Part shown: piece after piece, positions 10,501-18,939 of the stretch
Position numbering within the stretch: position 1 is the first letter of the stretch
Layout: each line of letters begins with the position of its first letter
NCBI RefSeq assembly: GCF_021556395.1
Contig: NZ_JAKGCS010000006.1
Span: 248,001 to 312,000, forward strand
Direction: 5' to 3'
DNA length: 64,000 bases
DNA from: Acuticoccus kalidii
GTDB taxonomy: Bacteria > Pseudomonadota > Alphaproteobacteria > Rhizobiales > Amorphaceae
Notes under the pieces: generated by a model
Databases searched by the model: none
What the model was told of the DNA's origin: nothing
The model's input: only the letters and a program-made list of their open reading frames with translations
Position numbers and translations under genes: made by a program

Positions 10501-11657
10501 GGGATGCGCGGTTGGAGGCGGGGGAGTGGTCGGTGGAGCGTCTCCATCCCGACCATGCCTCGATGCGTGATGTGATCCGCTCACGGCGAGCGGTGCGGCT
10601 CGGCTTCCGCCAGGTGAAGGGGCTCGAGGAGGAGGCGCTGACGCGTCTCGTCGCCCTGCGCGGGAAGGGGTACGATTCCGTGCGGGACCTGTGGCTGCGG
10701 ACAGGCCTATCCCGTGCAACAATCGAGCGATTGGCCGATGCGGACGCGTTCGCCTCTATCGGTCTTTCGCGGCGCGACGCGGCGTGGGCCGCGCGTGGGC
10801 TCGACCGGGACAGCCGCCCGGAGGATCTGCCGCTGTTCGCCGCGGCCGACTACACGGATCTTCAATACGAGGCTCCGGCGAACTTGCCGCCCATGCCGCC
10901 CGGCGAAGAGGTCATCAACGATTACAGGTTCTTGTCTCTCTCCTTGAAGGGGCATCCCGTGGCGTTCGTCCGCCGGCATCTGCAGCGCGAGAGGATCATT
11001 GCGGCCGAGAATGTGGGTGCGGCGAACCAGCGCCGGATCAGCGTGGCGGGGCTCGTTCTCGTGCGTCAGCGGCCGGGCTCGGCGAAGGGCGTCATCTTCA
11101 TGACCTTGGAGGACGAGACCGGCGTCGCCAACGTGATCGTGTGGCCGAAGGTGTTCGAGGCGTACCGCCAGATCGTCCTCGGTGCGCGCTTCGTGAAGGT
11201 GACGGGGCGCGTGCAGGCGCAGGACGGCGTGATCCACGTCGTCGCCGAAAGGCTCGACGACCGCACGGACCTCCTCTCGGAGCTCGCCGAGAAGTATGAC
11301 GATTGGAGCGTTCTCGATCGCGCCGACGAGGTGAAGCGTCCGGGCGTCGACGCCCGCACCGAAAATGGATCGATGCAACGCCTGGCACGGCTTCTCGATG
11401 CGATGGCGCATTATCAGAACGACACCCCCCTTCAGGATCCGGCGGTCTCCGCAGCGCTCGATGCGCACCGGCGCGCCGCGGCCCGGATCGCCGGCGGCGC
11501 CGCGCCGACGGAGCGCGAGGCGGAGACCATCCGGCCAGCCCCGCGCGCGACCTGGGGCACGGCGCGCACCGCCGCCTCGGACGTCTCCAAGCTCGGCGAC
11601 AAGGGCGCGGCGAAATCGCTACGCCGCGCCCTGCCCAAAGGGAGGAACTTTCATTGA
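7506..11657 (+). CDS. dnaE2: Error-prone DNA polymerase DnaE2 (ImuC) with in-frame insertion
   Basis: C-family polymerase that carries out SOS mutagenic translesion synthesis with ImuA and ImuB. The start is the ATG at 7506, overlapping the imuB stop by 1 nt; frames open further upstream are only imuB's shadow. N-terminal PHP domain ([14 protein letters not shown]), palm motif [12 protein letters not shown] and the third carboxylate block [12 protein letters not shown] are all intact. A C-terminal OB fold spans the segment [18 protein letters not shown] to [10 protein letters not shown]. The predicted length of 1,383 aa is well above the usual 1,050-1,170. The excess is a low-complexity Ala/Gly/Arg/Ser-rich insertion at about residues 556-765, described separately. 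The rest keeps family order and reads as functional. Confidence 0.93.
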   Translation: MEGQVDAFAELGAASNFSFLHGASHPEELVVTAASFGYRGIAVCDRNSLAGVVRAHLAARQIGLKSAVGCRLVFRDGTPDCLVWPTDRAAYGRLCRLLTVGNMRGEKGVCRLDLGDLVDWCEGLVIAIVAETGCAGAIEKVVAALPEGGEPLRLAVNRPYGPQDERRLRHYAELARSFGLRPLATNLPLYHDPCRRPLQDVLTAIREHTTIDAAGRRLMANAEHHLKRPSEMARLFQDWPEALDETIAVLERLSFSLDTLRYEYPEEPSDPGRTPHETLVRLVEDGARIRYLGTPPKHVADQIRYELDLVEQLAYAPYFLTVYDIVRFARTRGILAQGRGSAANSTICYCLGITDVDPEHFSLLFERFISPDRREPPDIDVDFEHERREEVIQYIYNKYGRDRAGIAATVISYRARSAAREIGKALGLSEDSVSALSSRVWGRSDKGIGAQEAARSGFDPGERRMGHLIRLSREIAGFPRHLSQHVGGFVITRGRLDELVPIVKAAMDDRTHIEWDKDDLDALGILKIDVLALGMLTCLRKALALIAEHYSEDFALRTGDRAALSSPHPRAGEAIGATTLALRGRGAREGKEEAGHGQPPPPWPARGGAVGGFAGAASASASTSASALCGSASGAGGPASTWGALRGAASHGTARPAFGAAAGGAGLAACSMARERGALDPVLAADGERLDTVAPRRAEGAFTDREPISFEKAVGDAGMARPARAVRQGEGGASGTVIALPSAQHAPPIRRREAEQGVPQYEAWPVTLATIPSEDPAVYAMISRADTLGVFQIESRAQMTMLPRLRPHTFYDLVIEVAIVRPGPIQGDMVHPYLRRRQKKEIVAYPSKELEGVLSKTLGVPLFQEQAMRIAIVAAGFTPSEADQLRRAMATFKKVGTIGTFRDKMVDGMVKRGYDPTFAARCFKQIEGFGEYGFPESHATSFALLVYGSCWLKCYYPDVFCAALLNSQPMGFYAPSQIVRDARQHGVEVRPVDVNLSDWDARLEAGEWSVERLHPDHASMRDVIRSRRAVRLGFRQVKGLEEEALTRLVALRGKGYDSVRDLWLRTGLSRATIERLADADAFASIGLSRRDAAWAARGLDRDSRPEDLPLFAAADYTDLQYEAPANLPPMPPGEEVINDYRFLSLSLKGHPVAFVRRHLQRERIIAAENVGAANQRRISVAGLVLVRQRPGSAKGVIFMTLEDETGVANVIVWPKVFEAYRQIVLGARFVKVTGRVQAQDGVIHVVAERLDDRTDLLSELAEKYDDWSVLDRADEVKRPGVDARTENGSMQRLARLLDAMAHYQNDTPLQDPAVSAALDAHRRAAARIAGGAAPTEREAETIRPAPRATWGTARTAASDVSKLGDKGAAKSLRRALPKGRNFH
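9171..9800 (+). other. Low-complexity in-frame insertion within dnaE2
   Basis: Other DnaE2 proteins run almost directly from the helix after the third catalytic Asp (here [15 protein letters not shown]) to the fingers block ([11 protein letters not shown]). Here about 630 nt (210 codons) separate the two. The encoded segment is compositionally biased, with runs such as [19 protein letters not shown] and many Arg/Gly, and resembles no domain. The frame stays open across it. By comparison with E. coli DnaE the site is a surface loop between palm and fingers, so the polymerase could tolerate it. Exact edges are approximate. Confidence 0.75.
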
Positions 11658-11665
11658 GCGCCCGC

Positions 11666-12424
11666 TCAGCGCGCGATGCCCTCGACGGCCGCCAGCATGC
11701 GGGCAATATCCGCATCGCGAGAAAGGCGGTGGTCGCCATCCTTGACGAGCGTCAAGACGACGTCGTCATGGGCAAGATGCTCGACGAGCTCGAGCGTATG
11801 GCCATAGGGCACGTCGGGATCCTCGATGCCCTGCAGGATGTGGACCGGACAGCCGGTCTCGATCGGCGTATCCCCGTAGAGGAGATGATCGCGACCGTCC
11901 TCGAAAAGGCGCCGCGTGATCGCGAGCGGCTCGCCATACTCGGACGGAAGATAGGTCACGCCGTTGTCTTCGATCTCCCGGCGCGCCGCCTCCGGGAGCC
12001 GCGGCCACATCAACAGCTCGGTGAAGTCGGCGGCCGGCGCGATCAGGACGAGGCCGGCGAGCGGCCGCCTCGCCGCGAGCCGCTCGCGTGCGAGGAGAAG
12101 GGCGATCCACCCCCCCATCGACGAGCCGACCGCGATCGTCGGCCCCTTGCATTCCGCCTCCATCACGAGGCGGGCGTCCGCGAGCCAGTCCGAAAGGGCG
12201 AGGTCCTCGAACCGGCCGCCCGATTCGCCATGCCCACGATAGTCGAAGCGGACCACCCTGCGACCGTTCGCAGCACCCCATTCGGCGAGCGCGGCCGCCT
12301 TGCTCCCCAGCATGTCGGACCGGAAACCGCCGAGCCACAAGATCGTGGGATCCTCGCCCGCGGTAATGCGCACGGCGAGCTCGGTGTCGCCGGTCTCGAT
12401 GCGAGCCGCTTCGTCGTCAACCAT
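11666..12424 (-). CDS. Alpha/beta hydrolase, ABHD10-like
   Basis: Predicted soluble serine hydrolase (252 aa). The nucleophile elbow is GSSMGG, an oxyanion-side HG lies in FDYRGHGESGG, the acid is the Asp of GIEDPDVP and the base is the His of DGDHRLS near the C-terminus. The spacing of these matches the alpha/beta-hydrolase fold and the ABHD10-like esterase/thioesterase group. Substrate unknown. It converges on dnaE2 with 8 nt between the stop codons, and points away from the glycosyltransferase gene on the other side. Confidence 0.85.
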   Translation of the reverse strand: MVDDEAARIETGDTELAVRITAGEDPTILWLGGFRSDMLGSKAAALAEWGAANGRRVVRFDYRGHGESGGRFEDLALSDWLADARLVMEAECKGPTIAVGSSMGGWIALLLARERLAARRPLAGLVLIAPAADFTELLMWPRLPEAARREIEDNGVTYLPSEYGEPLAITRRLFEDGRDHLLYGDTPIETGCPVHILQGIEDPDVPYGHTLELVEHLAHDDVVLTLVKDGDHRLSRDADIARMLAAVEGIAR

Positions 12425-12518
12425 TGGCCTATGTCTCTTTGCTATGCTGAAAGCTTCGCGGGGCTTGGCCGGCGTCAGCCGCCCACGACGCCCCTAACAA
12501 GGTTGAAGGGCAAATGGC

Positions 12519-13700
12519 ATGAGTGCGCGGCCGATGACGATCCTGCAAGTGGTGCCCGAGCTCGAAACGGGCGGTGCGGAGCGGACGACCATCGATATCG
12601 CGGCCGCCCTCGTCGAGCATGGGGACCGGGCGATCGTCGTCTCCGAAGGCGGGCGGATGCTCGAGGAGCTGCGTGCGACCGGCGCCGAGCACGTGACGAT
12701 GCCTGTCGCCACCAAGGCGCCTTTGCGGATGCGCTCGAATGCCGTTCGCCTCGCCGACCTCATGGAGCGCGAGGGCGTCGACATCATCCATGCCCGATCG
12801 CGTGCGCCGGCCTGGTCGGCCTTGTGGGCGGCCAACTGGACGCGGCGGCGCTTCGTAACCACCTATCACGGCGCCTACAATGCGCGGACGGTCTTGAAAA
12901 ACCGCTACAATTCCGTGATGGCGCGCGGCGATATCGTCATCGCCAACTCGGCTTTCACCGCCGAGCGGATCGTCAGTCAGCATCCCTTCGCGGCCTCGCG
13001 CATCGTCACCATCCACCGTGGGATCGATCTGTCGGCCTTCGACGAGGACGCGAGTGCGCGGGCCGACGGATTTCGGCGCGCCTGGAATGTCGATGCACGG
13101 ATCCCGATCCTGCTGAACGTCGCGAGGCTGACGCCCTGGAAGGGGCAGGAGGATCTCCTCGACGCCCTCGCTCTCCTCAAGGCGCGCAACGCGCGGGAGT
13201 GGGTGTGCGTCCTCGCAGGGGACGATCAGGGCCGGGCGGCCTACACCCAGAAACTCCGGGACAAGATGCGGCAATTGGGCCTCGAAGACCGCGTTCGGCT
13301 CGTCGGTCATGTCGACGATATTCCGGGGGCGCTCGCGGCGGCGACGCTCGCCGTTCAGCCGGCGATCGAGCCGGAAGCCTTCGGCAGGGCGGCTGTGGAG
13401 GCGCAGGCCGCTGGCAGGCCCGTGGTGGTGACGGATCTCGGCGCGGTGCGGGAGACGGTGCTCGCGCCCCCCGATGTCGGGCGCGACAAACGCACCGGAT
13501 GGCGGGTTCCGCCGCACGATCCGGTGGCCCTCGCCGAGGCGATGTTCCAGGCATTGCAGGCCTCGAACGACAGCCGCAGCGATGTCGGAATGCGCGGTCG
13601 CGCGCATGCTCTCAGCCACTTTTCGCTGGATGTGATGAAGCGAAAAACGCTAGGGGTCTACCATTCTCTTTTGGAAGACGACATTTCCGCGCTATATTGA
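12519..13700 (+). CDS. Glycosyltransferase family 4 protein
   Basis: GT-B fold, retaining glycosyltransferase (393 aa), cytoplasmic, of the type that builds cell-surface glycans from nucleotide sugars. The N-terminal acceptor domain begins LQVVPELETGGAER, a typical GT4 opening. The C-terminal nucleotide-sugar domain has VARLTPWKGQEDLL and the E-x7-E pattern in QPAIEPEAFGRAAVEAQAAG. The start has AAGGG upstream. It lies alone between the divergent hydrolase and infC; donor and acceptor cannot be inferred. Confidence 0.88.
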   Translation: MSARPMTILQVVPELETGGAERTTIDIAAALVEHGDRAIVVSEGGRMLEELRATGAEHVTMPVATKAPLRMRSNAVRLADLMEREGVDIIHARSRAPAWSALWAANWTRRRFVTTYHGAYNARTVLKNRYNSVMARGDIVIANSAFTAERIVSQHPFAASRIVTIHRGIDLSAFDEDASARADGFRRAWNVDARIPILLNVARLTPWKGQEDLLDALALLKARNAREWVCVLAGDDQGRAAYTQKLRDKMRQLGLEDRVRLVGHVDDIPGALAAATLAVQPAIEPEAFGRAAVEAQAAGRPVVVTDLGAVRETVLAPPDVGRDKRTGWRVPPHDPVALAEAMFQALQASNDSRSDVGMRGRAHALSHFSLDVMKRKTLGVYHSLLEDDISALY

Positions 13701-13793
13701 GACTTAAGCCTGCGCGTGGTCATGTGGCGATGCCGTATCGATCCGCGTTCCATGCTCGGGTGAACGAGACCAACGATTTGTGGAGACACTGCC

Positions 13794-14339
13794 ATTCGCC
13801 GACCCCACCGTGCTCCTGCGCCGGTCCTGAAGCAAGGCCCTCGCACCAACAGGGATATCCGTGTTCCTCGCGTCCAGCTCGTGGACGCAGACGGTTCCAA
13901 TCGCGGCATCGTTTCGATCGACGAAGCGATTCAGCTGGCGGAAGATGCCGGCCTCGACCTCGTCGAGGTCGCGCCGAACTCCGACCCGCCGGTCTGTAAG
14001 ATTCTCGATTATGGGCGCTTCAAGTTCCAGACGCAGAAGAAGGCCGCCGAGGCGCGCAAGAAGCAAAAGACCTTCGAGGTCAAAGAGATCAAGATGCGCC
14101 CGAACATCGACACGCACGATTACGACGTGAAGATGAAGGCCATTCGCAAATTTTTCGAAGGGGGCGACAAGGTCAAGGTCACGTTGCGTTTCCGCGGTCG
14201 CGAGATGGCGCATCAGAATCTCGGCATGGAGCTCCTCAACAAAGTGCGCGACGACACGCAGGAAATCGCCAAGGTGGAGGCCGAGCCAAAGCTCGAAGGC
14301 CGCCAGATGGTGATGGTCCTCGCACCCACCGCGCGCTGA
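13794..14339 (+). CDS. infC: Translation initiation factor IF-3, ATT start codon
   Basis: IF-3 binds the 30S subunit, keeps subunits apart and proofreads start codon and initiator tRNA. From the ATT at 13794 the protein is 181 aa and opens [20 protein letters not shown], the N-terminal form typical of rhizobial IF-3. The first in-frame ATG/GTG/TTG after it would cut into the conserved N-domain ([15 protein letters not shown]). A GGAG ribosome binding site lies 8 nt upstream (13782-13785). The N-domain is followed by the [12 protein letters not shown] linker and the C-domain with [20 protein letters not shown] starts in infC are the classic basis of IF-3 autoregulation in enterobacteria. The usual followers rpmI-rplT are not in the window. 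Confidence 0.93.
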   Translation: MRRPHRAPAPVLKQGPRTNRDIRVPRVQLVDADGSNRGIVSIDEAIQLAEDAGLDLVEVAPNSDPPVCKILDYGRFKFQTQKKAAEARKKQKTFEVKEIKMRPNIDTHDYDVKMKAIRKFFEGGDKVKVTLRFRGREMAHQNLGMELLNKVRDDTQEIAKVEAEPKLEGRQMVMVLAPTAR

Positions 14340-14346
14340 GCGAACC

Positions 14347-14374
14347 ACCACCGGCCGAATTTCGCGCCGGTGGT
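14347..14374 (+). terminator. Hairpin after infC
   Basis: ACCACCGGC (14347-14355) pairs perfectly with GCCGGTGGT (14366-14374), 7 nt after the infC stop. A second, 9-bp hairpin CCGGCCCGC/GCGGGCCGG follows at 14390-14413. Neither is followed by a T-run, so these may be terminators of the GC-rich kind or mRNA-stabilising hairpins. Confidence 0.5.
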
Positions 14375-14413
14375 CCGAACAGGTCTCGTCCGGCCCGCAA
14401 CGCGGCGGGCCGG

Positions 14414-14870
14414 CGCGATTTGGGTTGTGATGTCGACCGGGCTCCGCGCTGTGGCTGGGCGACACATCATCGGCAGAACTGGATAACGTCGGCCTGATAC
14501 AGCCGATGTCATATGTCGACCGGCCGTATCGATATCGGCCCTTTCTCGCCCGGACCGAGAAGCTCCAACGCTCTCCGAGAGCGGCACCGGCTATCCCCCG
14601 CGAATTGACCTTCTTCAGCGGCCGAGATGTCGGACCGTTTGCCTGTGTCTCGGCGGGCGCTTCGCGTCGGACCGCGTTCTCCATGATCATGGAGCAACGG
14701 TTGCGCTTGGGGGCGCGCAACCGTTTCTCGCGCATCCGCATATCGGAGCTCGCGGCAACCGGTTATCCGATCGCGCGGCCGCGCGCCTCCCCTGTTCATG
14801 ATGCACCGCGCGCCGATCATGAGAACGGTATCATGGTACCGCTAGGGGCGAGACGCGCACACGAACGCCT
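14414..14870. other. Gene-free stretch at the left end of the island
   Basis: No recognisable gene. Frames on both strands are low-quality. It holds only short palindromic pieces, such as one around 14694-14732 (GCAACGGTTGCGC ... GCGCAACCGTT). The left edge of the integrated island should lie in or near this stretch, but I could not find a copy of the tRNA-Leu 3' end to mark it. Confidence 0.4.
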
Positions 14871-15500
14871 TCACGCCCAAGCGGCCAAAGCCCGCCCTGC
14901 AGCCCCTGGGTTCTCCTTGATCCGATAGACCGTCTGCCGCGACACTTTGGCCACCTTTGCGACCTCTGCAGGCCCTCGGCCCTCCCCAAGGAGCGCGACG
15001 ACCTGGTCGAGCTGCTCTCTGCTGAAGCTCGGCTTCCGACCCCGATACGCCCCCTTCGACCTCGCGAGCGCGATACCGGCGGCCTGCGCCTCCTTCATCG
15101 TCTCGGCCTGGGCCTCCGCCATCGCGGCCATGAACCCCAGGAGCGCGTCCCGCACCGCCTTCGACATCGGGTCCTTGGCCGAGCCATCGAAGGACATGCC
15201 GTTGATAACGGTCCTGATGGTCACCCCACGATCCAGAAGCTCCCGCACGGTCGCTGTGACGTCGACATAGTTGCGCCCGAGCCTATCGAGTCAGCGCACG
15301 ACGAGCGTGTCGCCCTCGCGAAGGAGATCGAAGAGGCGTCGACCCTCCGGCCTCTCCTTGATGGGCACCGACACGCCAGACACGCCATGATCGGCGATCA
15401 CGTAGTCGAACGAGAACCCTGAGGCCTCCGCTTGGGCCTGTTGGTGCTCCAGGGTCTGCTCGGTGGTTGAGACGCGGGCGTAGAGGATCGTCTTGGTCAT
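14871..15500 (-). pseudogene. Serine recombinase (resolvase/invertase) with premature stop
   Basis: A resolvase/Pin-type site-specific recombinase of about 209 codons, broken by one in-frame TGA. The N-terminal part starts MTKTILYARVSTTEQ (catalytic Ser in ARVSTTEQ, ATG at 15500) and ends ...DTLVVR. The stop at 15291-15293 is followed in the same frame by LDRLGRNYVDVTATVRELL, through the long E-helix to a C-terminal helix-turn-helix (GPAEVAKVAKVSRQTVYRIK). Family members have VVRWxDRLGRN, so the stop most likely arose by TGG to TGA. Everything else looks intact, which implies a recent inactivation. It belongs to the decayed island next to tRNA-Leu. Confidence 0.85.
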
Positions 15501-16101
15501 GGCGGTGTCCGTAGAGGTGATGTCCGGGGCTGAGGCGTCCGAAAGGGCGATGTCGACCCTCACGGACGCGCTGGTGCTGTCTGGCTGAACGACCGTTGGC
15601 CTATGCCCTATCGGTCGCTGAGGGGCCGTACTCGACCCGGTTAGCTTCCGATCGCGAGGCGTCACGCCAAGGAGCGAAGGGCCGCGCCTCTACGTCATTA
15701 CTGGCCAACTCCCCCACGAAAGGGATGCGGAGAAAGAGCGAGTACGGTCGAGGCTCGATCGCAACTCGGTGGTGTCGGTCAATGATAGGAAGAATGATGG
15801 GTAGCTTAGTCAGTCTTGTCGTGGTGCGATCAATGTAATGGTTCGCTGACTACCAAGCAACCTGGTTGATATATCAGAAGAACTTCATCGATCCCAGCTA
15901 AAGCATGCCTGCCTATAAGATGACTAGGTACCCCTACGGGGGAAACTGGGGCGCAAAGAGGATCTAGATACCCACTCAGATCCGTGGTGCAAAACCACCG
16001 ATAGGCCTACAAGGGGCCGCCAAGGTGTCGAGTGGAGTGCTGGAGCGCCCCGGCGGCCTCGGAGCGAGGTACGGAAAGAGCCTTCTTCGGGCAGTTTACG
16101 C
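15501..16101. other. Gene-free island DNA, AT-richer
   Basis: No protein-coding gene recognised. Stop codons are frequent after about 15780 and composition shifts towards AT. A short stretch TGGGGCGCAAAGAGGA near 15947 vaguely resembles the tRNA-Leu 3' end but has several mismatches and a gap, so I do not call it an attachment site. Confidence 0.4.
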
Positions 16102-16287
16102 GTGCAGTGTGTCGACGATCGGCGTGTGCTCAACGGCATCTTTTGGGTGCTCCGATCAGGAGCGCCGTGGCGCGATCTGCCCGAACGCTACGGCCCGCGT
16201 ACCACCTGCTACAACCGATTTGTTCGATGGCGGAAAGCAGGTGTGTGGGACCGCCTCATGGAACGCAGTTGTCAGTCTACGCCCTAG
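16102..16287 (+). pseudogene. IS5-family transposase remnant (N-terminal piece)
   Basis: A 61-codon stretch encodes VDDRRVLNGIFWVLRSGAPW followed by RDLPERYGPRTTCYNRFVRW, the N-terminal DUF4096-type block of IS5/IS427-group transposases (normally about 120 aa for the first frame). Homology to the family starts abruptly at the left and stops just after WDRLMER, so both the start and the DDE catalytic region are missing. No inverted repeats were found. It is a fossil insertion in the tRNA-Leu island. Confidence 0.8.
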
Positions 16288-16337
16288 GATGGCTGGGGTG
16301 GACAACTAAGGACAAGGAACCGAGTGGCTGACGCTCG

Positions 16338-16715
16338 GTGAACCGAATGAAAAAACGCCTCGAGGCTAGCGCCGAAACTCCGACTTATGCAACTTGGATT
16401 GAATTTGAGGCTGCATTAAATAAAATACTCGCCGAGTCTGCAGCTATTCCGAACGAAATTGTAGCGGGCGCGAGAACCTTGATCGAATATTCATTCGGAA
16501 GATACCGGGTTCCAACATGGGTCTCTGAGGGGTACTGGCCCACAATACGATTAGGGTGGGCGTTGGAGCGAAATACAATCGAAGTTGAGATCTTCAAAAA
16601 TCACTATGAGGTATATCAATATTTCTACCGTGAAACAACTATTCGGTGTGTGCCATTCGACCGAGGGGAGTTTCCTGATTCTCTCAAGTTAATCCTCGAC
16701 GACGTCATCGCTTAG
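16338..16715 (+). CDS. Hypothetical protein, AT-rich island gene
   Basis: Unrecognised 125-aa soluble protein starting at GTG 16338 or ATG 16347. It has no signal peptide or membrane segment. Aromatic and acidic residues cluster in the C-terminal half, in WALERNTIEVEIFKNHYEVY followed by QYFYRE. Codon use is AT-richer than all neighbours, which points to horizontal acquisition. It lies between the IS5 remnant and the integrase with its own coding orientation, so it is the only apparently intact cargo gene of the island. The size would suit an immunity or antitoxin-like protein, but no partner gene is seen and I assign no function. Confidence 0.6.
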   Translation: MNRMKKRLEASAETPTYATWIEFEAALNKILAESAAIPNEIVAGARTLIEYSFGRYRVPTWVSEGYWPTIRLGWALERNTIEVEIFKNHYEVYQYFYRETTIRCVPFDRGEFPDSLKLILDDVIA

Positions 16716-16845
16716 CCTAAGGCGATGGATGCGGACGGGCGCGACGAATGAATCTTGGTTTGCGGAGAATCTATGAAAATAAGCTCGCGGTCATGATATC
16801 TCGGTGGCTGCGTCCTGCTTTCTCAATTCTATCAGGTCGTCCAGA

Positions 16846-18506
16846 TTAGCTTCTTCCGTTGTTTGCTTCGTCGAGGTTGATTAGCGGCACAGCGTCGATC
16901 ACCCGGGCCATTGCTGCGATGGTATGGTCGCCATAGCGGTCGTGAACGTCGCGCCCTGCATGGCCGACAACTGCCCGAACCATGGCGTCGTCACAGCCAA
17001 GCTCGCGTGCGAGCGTCGTGAAGCGATGGTGCCACGCGTGGAACGGCTGGACGTTCTCGTCCGGCACGACCTCCCGCATGATGCGTCTCAGGCGGTTCGT
17101 GAGGCCCTTGAGGGCGCCATGGGGGTCCGAGGGGTCTGGGGTTACGAACAGATGCCCGTCTGCCGATCCTGCGACGAAGCCCAAGAAGCCACGCTCGACG
17201 ATCTGCCGGTGGAGGGGGACCAGCCGAGTTTGCCCGGTCTTCACATTCCCCGCCTCAGGTGTGATCCGGATTACCCAGCGACCCGACTGCTCAAACACAT
17301 CCTCCTTGCGAAGTTGCACGATCTCGCCAACCCGTGCCCCGGTGAGGGCGAGAATCCAAGGGACCCACTGGCGAGCCGCAGTGGTCTTCGGCTTCTCCGT
17401 ACGGGAAGGCTCATGGGTGCTGGCCTCTTTAAGGATCGCCAGAACCTCAGCGTCGGTAAAGCCCTTGAGGCGACTCTGGTCCTTCCGGTCGCCACGCCCC
17501 ACCCGGATCGTCACCCCCTCGGCAGGGTTCGAGGGCAGTCGATCGTTCTCGACAGCCCAGCCGAAGACGGATTTGAAGCTGGACAGATCGCTGCCCTTGA
17601 CGGTTTTCACCGACACGCCCTGGGAGAGTCGATGGTCCTTGTAGGCGAGTATGTCCGCGCGCGTGACCTGTTGTGCGTCGTCGTGTCCAAGGAAAGTCGC
17701 CAGGTGTTGGAAGCTCGTCCTCCAGGCGCTCAGCGTGCTCCGCGAGCCACCGGTCGCTTGGGCCTCAGCCCATCGAGCATTGATCAGTTCGTCAAACGTT
17801 AGGGTAGAGTGAGACGGTCTCTCCTTCTTACCGGTCGAGACAGCCTCTGCAGGCATCGATGGGAAGCGATCTGCATCGGGATCGGGCCTGAAGTCGCCCT
17901 CGGCATGCCGCTGCAGCTCCTCACCGAATTGCTCCATGGCCTTTGCCACGTCGGCGATGGGGAGCTGTCGAGACGCTTCATCCACGACTAGACTGTGGCG
18001 AGCGAGGAGAAGGTCTGCCCACTCTCCGAAGCGAGCCTCCATGGAACGGCGCCGCTTGGTATCTTCGCCGATCATGAACTCGGCAGCGCCGATCTCACCC
18101 GCCCGCGCGCTTGCGTTCACCTCGCTGAACCGCTGCCACACCTCGGCGTCTCCTGGGTCATCACCCGAGATGTCCATCCATTCACGATAGAGTTCGCCGG
18201 AGAGTGCCACGGCCTCGCGTTTCGTCAGACGCTTCGGCCCTTGGCGCATTGCCTCCCACGTCTTGTCGAGGTGGGCGAGGGCGGCCGCTTCTCGGGCCTT
18301 GGCCTCCCTGGGGTCACGGGTGTCGAAGGAAAAGCCAATCTCGGTTGCCTTGGCACCGATAACCTTCTGGACCGTCCGATCCCCCACGAGAACGGAGATC
18401 GTCTGCCCGCGCGCGCCTTCTCGACGATGTCGCGAGGGATTCGTCGGCGGAACTGGAAGACGGAGGACTGCGGTCGCCTCATGGGTGACGGCATGCGGAG
18501 GGGCAT
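16846..18506 (-). pseudogene. Tyrosine-recombinase integrase, frameshifted
   Basis: Phage-type integrase of the island, next to tRNA-Leu. The N-terminal piece (starts at 18506, 18494 or 18482) reads MRRPQSSVFQFRRRIPRDIV, then EKAR. The remainder is in another frame from GQTISVLVGDRTVQKVIGAK to the end. The two join at the GC dinucleotide run near 18407-18416: removing one GC unit restores EKARGQTISV. The C-terminal catalytic domain has Arg in TGARVGEIVQL and the Tyr in GHAGRDVHDRYGD, but the HxxR box reads HAWH where relatives have an Arg, one transition away. Both changes suggest an inactive enzyme. A sequencing error in the GC run cannot be excluded. Confidence 0.8.
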
Positions 18507-18592
18507 GTGTGGGTACCTGTGTGTAGCAGGTAGTCCCCAAAAACTCCGCGGAAACCTTGGCGATCAGACATCCCGGCCGGATCGGCCGGGAA

Positions 18593-18677
18593 TGGTGCCC
18601 AGAAGAGGACTCGAACCTCCACGCCTTGCGGCACACGGACCTGAACCGTGCGCGTCTACCAATTCCGCCATCTGGGC
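18593..18677 (-). tRNA. tRNA-Leu (anticodon CAG)
   Basis: Full class-II tRNA on the minus strand. The acceptor stem GCCCAGA pairs with TCTGGGC, the D-loop is of the GGAATTGGTAGAC type, and the anticodon stem CACGG/CCGTG carries loop TTCAGGT, giving anticodon CAG for CUG codons. The variable arm is TGCCGCAAGGCG, the T-loop TTCGAGT, and CCA is encoded. Its 3' end faces the integrase remnant and was probably the attachment site of the island. Confidence 0.97.
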
Positions 18678-18939
18678 GCGGCCATCGGAAGCCGCGAGGT
18701 AGAGGGTTCGGGAGGGAAAGTCAACGCTCAATCGTCCCAATCCGTTTGCGTCGTTGCCCTTGCGCCGCGAAGCCAATAACGCTTCTAAGGAACACAACGA
18801 TGTGGAGCGGTCGCGAAACCTCGGGGCAAGTCACCCGGCGCATTGGCGGCCGGGTGGGGAACGGCGGGCGAAGGCCGTCGGCGTGGTGCGCGCCGGCAGC
18901 GCGCGGCCGGCCCCGTTCGGGATCTGAGTGAGAGGCACA

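Larger units (their letters stand above)
14871..18592. mobile_element. Decayed genomic island next to tRNA-Leu(CAG)
   Basis: Integrase remnant abutting the 3' end of tRNA-Leu, a broken serine recombinase, a truncated IS5-type transposase and one AT-richer orphan gene lie together between two blocks of housekeeping genes. Base composition around 15.7-16.8 kb is visibly more AT-rich than the rest. This is the standard architecture of a tRNA-integrated element. The left border is not defined; 14871 is simply the end of the recombinase remnant. Confidence 0.7.

Noticed and set aside
15596..15838. 80-codon frame in the island
   Set aside because: No family resemblance, no ribosome site, and codon pattern no better than noise.
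15945..15965. Possible left attachment repeat of the island (resembles tRNA-Leu 3' end)
   Set aside because: Several mismatches and a gap over about 20 nt, and it lies inside the element rather than beyond the recombinase remnant.
18507..18636. Extension of the integrase frame back into the tRNA-Leu gene
   Set aside because: The frame there is only open by chance; the family N-terminus lies in the other frame starting at or below 18506.
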